DNA of 16,616 nucleotides from CAYZJD01 sp964478455 (GTDB taxonomy: Bacteria; Acidobacteriota; Terriglobia; Bryobacterales; Bryobacteraceae). The notes under the pieces were generated by a model, which was not told where the DNA came from, did not search any database, and saw only the letters and a program-made list of their open reading frames with translations. Shown here in pieces: positions 13,118-16,616 of the stretch (positions within the stretch are counted from its first letter, which is position 1; every line of letters starts with the position of its first letter). Position numbers and translations under genes: made by a program. The stretch spans positions 1 through 16,616 of the forward strand of contig CAYZJD010000057.1 in the NCBI GenBank assembly GCA_964478455.1, read 5' to 3'.

Positions 13118-15607
13118 TCAACCCTGGCAGACGGCCAGGAGGCCCTGCCGCAGGGAGGCTTCCAGTTGCGTTGTGAGCTTCTTACCCTCCGCCGTTACAT
13201 AAAACACGTCGAGCGCCTTGTGGGCTTCGGTGTCGATGAGAACAACCTCGATGTTGCAGCCCGCCGAGGAGATCGTGCGCGCGAGGTCATGGAGAAGGCC
13301 CGGCCGGTCTTCGGCAACCACCTCGATCAGCGTCGAGGAGGCCGAGGCTTCGTTGCTGAAGAAGACCGATGGCCGGAGGCGGGCGCGGCGGCCCGGCGCA
13401 GGCGGGGCCGGGCGGCTCTTGAGCAGGCTCGTTACGTCAAGCCTGCCCGTCACGGCGCGCTCGAGCGCCAGCCGGAAGCGGTCCATCTCGCTCGGGTTCA
13501 ACTCCAGCGTACGGTGCGTGTCGGCGAAAACGAATGTGTCCAGAACCTCGCCCCGGCGGTTGGAGAAAGCTTCGGCCTTCAAAATGTTCATGCCGTAGCC
13601 GGACAGCGCCCCGGTGATGGAAGCCAGCAGGAACGGCCTGTCCTCGGCAACCACAGTGAGCGAGTACACGCCGTTGTCCCTGTGGATTTCCACGGCCACC
13701 CCGTGCCCTTGAGCCTGTTGATGCAGTCGGAAATCCGCTTCGATCCGTTGCGGCTGGCGCGTGCGCAGGTAACGTGTGGGGAATCCTTCCAGAAACTGCG
13801 CCATATCCGGCGGCACGGCCGCCGGCGCGGTGATGCGTTCCGTGTTGAGTTCGCGAGTAAGTTCGAAGTAAGTAACCAGATAGGCTCGCCAGAGCTGGTC
13901 CTGCCGCCACGGAGTCATCGCCGTGGGATTCACAGCGCTGATGTCCGCATAAGTGAGAAGAGTCAGATACTTCAGCCGCTCCAGTGTGCCGGCCCGGTGC
14001 GCCAGGAACTCGGCCGTCGCCGGCTCGTCGAGATCCCGGCTGTTCATGATGCCGGACAGATCCAGGTGCCGGTCGATGAGGAAACGCACCGTCTCCCGCT
14101 GCGGAACCGGCATCTGGATGCGCTCCATCGCGGCTTCGGCCAGCAGCACCGATTCCGATATGTGCATTCCGGTCCGCGCTGCCTTGCCGGCGTCGTGAAA
14201 CAGAAGCGCGAACAGAAGCAGGCCCGGCTGCTCGATCTCCTCCAGAAGCTGGGCGAAGCGGCGGCGCGGGGCGTCCTTGGTTCCGCGGAGACCGGTGAGT
14301 TCCTGGATGGCCACCAGTGTGTGCTCGTCGACGGTGTACCGGTGATAGAAGTCGCGAACGACGAGGCATTCCAGCTCCGCCCATTCGGGAAAGAGCGTAC
14401 GGAGGAAGCCTGACTCGCTCATCGAGCGGAGCGCAAGGACCGCATGGGACAACGAAAACAGTTCTTCCAGTGCGGGCCATAACCGTCGCGGCGAAGAAAA
14501 ATAGGCCGCCATAGCGGGCAGGTGCATCACCAGCCGCTTCTCGCAATCGACGGACGGACGGATACCGTGACGCGCCACAAAGGTGAACAGCCGTAACGCC
14601 AGTTCCGGGTCCTGGTCCAGGGCCTGCGGCGTCTTGAAGTACACCCGCTCGCGGGCGACGGTGAATTCCGCGTTCGACAGCCGGCCCCGCCAGTCGCTGA
14701 AGTGGGCGAACAGAGAGCTGCCGGCGGCCTCGCACTCGTCCAGCCAGCGCGATCCGGTCCAGTGGATCTCGCGGGCGTGCCGGAAGTAAGCGCGCATGAG
14801 CGAGGCGGCGTCGCGCGCTTTCGCGAAGGGCTGCTCGGCCAGTTCCTCCTGCGCGTCGAAGTGCAGGACGTTCTGGTCGCGTCCTGCCTCGTAATGAAGC
14901 CAGCAGCGCAGGCGCGCCAGAAACTCAAACGCCGGCCCGAGGTCGGCGAGAGGGGCGGCAGCAATGAGCCGGTCGGGCTGCGCCCCGCGGAGCTGGCTGA
15001 GCCATCGCACAAGCTGGAAATCGCGCAATCCGCCGGGCGTCTCCTTCACATTCGGCTCGAGGTGCTGGATCGTATCGCTGTATTTCGCATGCCGGGACCG
15101 CGAGAGCTTCGAGAGGTGGCGGATGAGCGTGTGCCTCTCGCCGTGAAAGAATCGCGGCAGCCGGGCGGCGAGCCTCTCATAGATCGCAGCGTCGCCGCAG
15201 AGAAAGCGCTGGTCGAGCAGGCTGATGTTCAGTTCGATGTTTTGGTTGTGGACTTCGCAGCACTCCGCCGGCGTGCGCACTGAATGGCTGAGCCGCAGAC
15301 CGGAGTCCCACAGGCTTCGCAGGAACGACGAGAGTGCCTCCCGGGCTTGAGGCGAGCGCGGCTCGCCTTCCGAAAGGATCAGCAGGTCAACATCTGAATG
15401 GGGAAACAGCTCCCGCCGGCCGAATCCCCCGACCGCCAGGAGCGCCAGGCTTGACGGGAACGCCGGCGCGAGATATGCCTCCCACGCCCGGTGAACGAGG
15501 GAATCGACGAGCGCAGTGCGGGCTTCGAGGACCGCGGAAGCGTCCCCAGTGGAGAGAAACTCGCGCCGCGGATCCCTGGCTGCTTCGCTAGAGTGCGGCC
15601 TCGCCAC
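13118..15607 (-). CDS. glnD: [protein-PII] uridylyltransferase/uridylyl-removing enzyme
   Basis: Cytoplasmic nitrogen sensor that attaches UMP to P-II when glutamine is low and removes it when glutamine is high. The product is 829 residues (E. coli 890). The nucleotidyltransferase domain has AVGGFGRRELFPHSDVDLLI (58-77, catalytic D72 and D74) and the conserved ETPGGLRD (189-196). The HD domain that removes UMP shows H429 (VDEHT), H471/D472 (FHDAGK) and H482. Two ACT glutamine-sensing domains lie at about 648-720 (VVAEDRPFLLASITGAL) and 758-829 (VVAEDRPGLLHDLARTIS). I chose GTG 15607, which overlaps the P-II gene by 20 bases. The open frame reaches back to 15709 but would be entirely inside P-II. 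No strong ribosome binding site is visible, so coupling to P-II translation is likely. All catalytic elements look intact. Confidence 0.92.
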   Translation of the reverse strand: MARPHSSEAARDPRREFLSTGDASAVLEARTALVDSLVHRAWEAYLAPAFPSSLALLAVGGFGRRELFPHSDVDLLILSEGEPRSPQAREALSSFLRSLWDSGLRLSHSVRTPAECCEVHNQNIELNISLLDQRFLCGDAAIYERLAARLPRFFHGERHTLIRHLSKLSRSRHAKYSDTIQHLEPNVKETPGGLRDFQLVRWLSQLRGAQPDRLIAAAPLADLGPAFEFLARLRCWLHYEAGRDQNVLHFDAQEELAEQPFAKARDAASLMRAYFRHAREIHWTGSRWLDECEAAGSSLFAHFSDWRGRLSNAEFTVARERVYFKTPQALDQDPELALRLFTFVARHGIRPSVDCEKRLVMHLPAMAAYFSSPRRLWPALEELFSLSHAVLALRSMSESGFLRTLFPEWAELECLVVRDFYHRYTVDEHTLVAIQELTGLRGTKDAPRRRFAQLLEEIEQPGLLLFALLFHDAGKAARTGMHISESVLLAEAAMERIQMPVPQRETVRFLIDRHLDLSGIMNSRDLDEPATAEFLAHRAGTLERLKYLTLLTYADISAVNPTAMTPWRQDQLWRAYLVTYFELTRELNTERITAPAAVPPDMAQFLEGFPTRYLRTRQPQRIEADFRLHQQAQGHGVAVEIHRDNGVYSLTVVAEDRPFLLASITGALSGYGMNILKAEAFSNRRGEVLDTFVFADTHRTLELNPSEMDRFRLALERAVTGRLDVTSLLKSRPAPPAPGRRARLRPSVFFSNEASASSTLIEVVAEDRPGLLHDLARTISSAGCNIEVVLIDTEAHKALDVFYVTAEGKKLTTQLEASLRQGLLAVCQG

Positions 15608-15926
15608 GATCGTCGTTGCGAATCCGTATCGCCTCGGAAACCTCGAAAAGGAAGATCTTGCCGTCCCCGATCTTCCCGGTTCGGGCGGCCCGGACGACCG
15701 CGTTGACAACCTCGTCCGCCCGCGCCGATGGCACCACCATCTCCAGTTTCACCTTCGGAAGCAGGTCTACGTGATACTCCTGGCCCCGGTAGACCTCCTT
15801 GTGGCCCTTCTGGCGGCCGTGCCCGCGCACCTCGGACACTGTCATGCCGTCGATGCCGATCCCTTTCAGGGCTTCCTTGACCTCTTCGAGTTTGAAGGGC
15901 TGAATGATCGCTTCAATCTTTTTCAT
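15588..15926 (-). CDS. glnK: nitrogen regulatory protein P-II (GlnB/GlnK)
   Basis: Trimeric signal protein that binds ATP/ADP and 2-oxoglutarate and controls AmtB, glutamine synthetase regulation and related targets. The product is 112 residues, exactly family size. The T-loop contains VYRGQEYHVDLLPK with the uridylylation site Y51; Gln49 replaces the common Ala. EVRGHGRQKGH (32-42) includes Q39 of the 2-oxoglutarate site, and TGKIGDGKIF (83-92) is the B-loop that binds nucleotide. RIRNDDRGEAAL ends the C-loop. AAAGGA lies 8 bases before ATG 15926. It follows amtB by 39 bases and overlaps glnD by 20, placing transporter, regulator and modifying enzyme in one unit. The pairing with amtB favours the glnK name over glnB, but sequence alone does not separate them. 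Confidence 0.94.
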   Translation of the reverse strand: MKKIEAIIQPFKLEEVKEALKGIGIDGMTVSEVRGHGRQKGHKEVYRGQEYHVDLLPKVKLEMVVPSARADEVVNAVVRAARTGKIGDGKIFLFEVSEAIRIRNDDRGEAAL

Positions 15927-15965
15927 CCGCTTCGTCCTTTCTGTCGCCGCCGGACTGGCTCCGGC

Positions 15966-16616
<651 letters not shown>

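Noticed and set aside
12245..14413. Long plus-strand open frame (over 700 codons) opposite glnD and the TIM-barrel gene
   Set aside because: It is antisense to two confidently identified genes, has no recognisable domain, and long antisense frames are expected in high-GC DNA.
15608..15709. Possible longer glnD N-terminus reading through the P-II gene
   Set aside because: The 34 extra residues are an out-of-frame translation of the conserved P-II 3' half and do not resemble GlnD.

Overview
The window is high-GC, gene-dense bacterial chromosome made mainly of housekeeping genes. The gene mix suggests Acidobacteriota, perhaps the Solibacter/Bryobacter group: a bacillithiol-type cysteine ligase (BshC), a pyrophosphate-type phosphofructokinase, a b6f-type cytochrome b fused to c-type haem domains, and GGGGACAG-containing palindromes. 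This assignment is an impression from protein families, not a computed placement. No intergenic stretch exceeds about 150 bases. I see no CRISPR array, defence system, biosynthetic cluster or intact mobile element.

Layout from left to right. (1) 1-1299: the 5' end of zwf (glucose-6-phosphate dehydrogenase) leaves the window on the minus strand. Beside it lies a lone tyrosine recombinase that keeps its catalytic residues but seems to have lost its N-terminal part exactly where zwf begins. Its 3' end stops 34 bases short of the 3' end of a tRNA-Leu(CAA) gene. This looks like the remains of an element integrated in the tRNA. (2) 1382-6378: bshC (minus) diverges from a tight plus-strand run of cyaY (frataxin), hemW (haem chaperone), an L-threonine aldolase and a short-chain dehydrogenase. 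(3) 6391-6418: four tandem 7-base units at a convergent gene junction. (4) 6413-9566: a minus-strand operon of an AgaS-type sugar-phosphate isomerase/deaminase, a PfkB-family kinase and a PPi-type phosphofructokinase, a plausible route from an amino-sugar phosphate to a hexose bisphosphate. (5) 9588-9652: a perfect 24-base-arm REP-like palindrome. (6) 9656-11769: a two-gene Rieske/cytochrome bc operon whose cytochrome b carries two C-terminal c-type haem domains. (7) 11918-12967: a TIM-barrel sugar isomerase/epimerase-like protein whose leader contains a large hairpin. (8) 13118-16616: a nitrogen-signalling unit, amtB -> P-II -> glnD, with amtB cut by the window edge.

The most unusual points are the zwf/truncated-integrase/tRNA junction, the single-chain b6f-cytochrome c fusion, the shared REP-like palindromes, and the structured leader before the TIM-barrel gene. 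None is clearly a new biological system. The rest is ordinary core metabolism.
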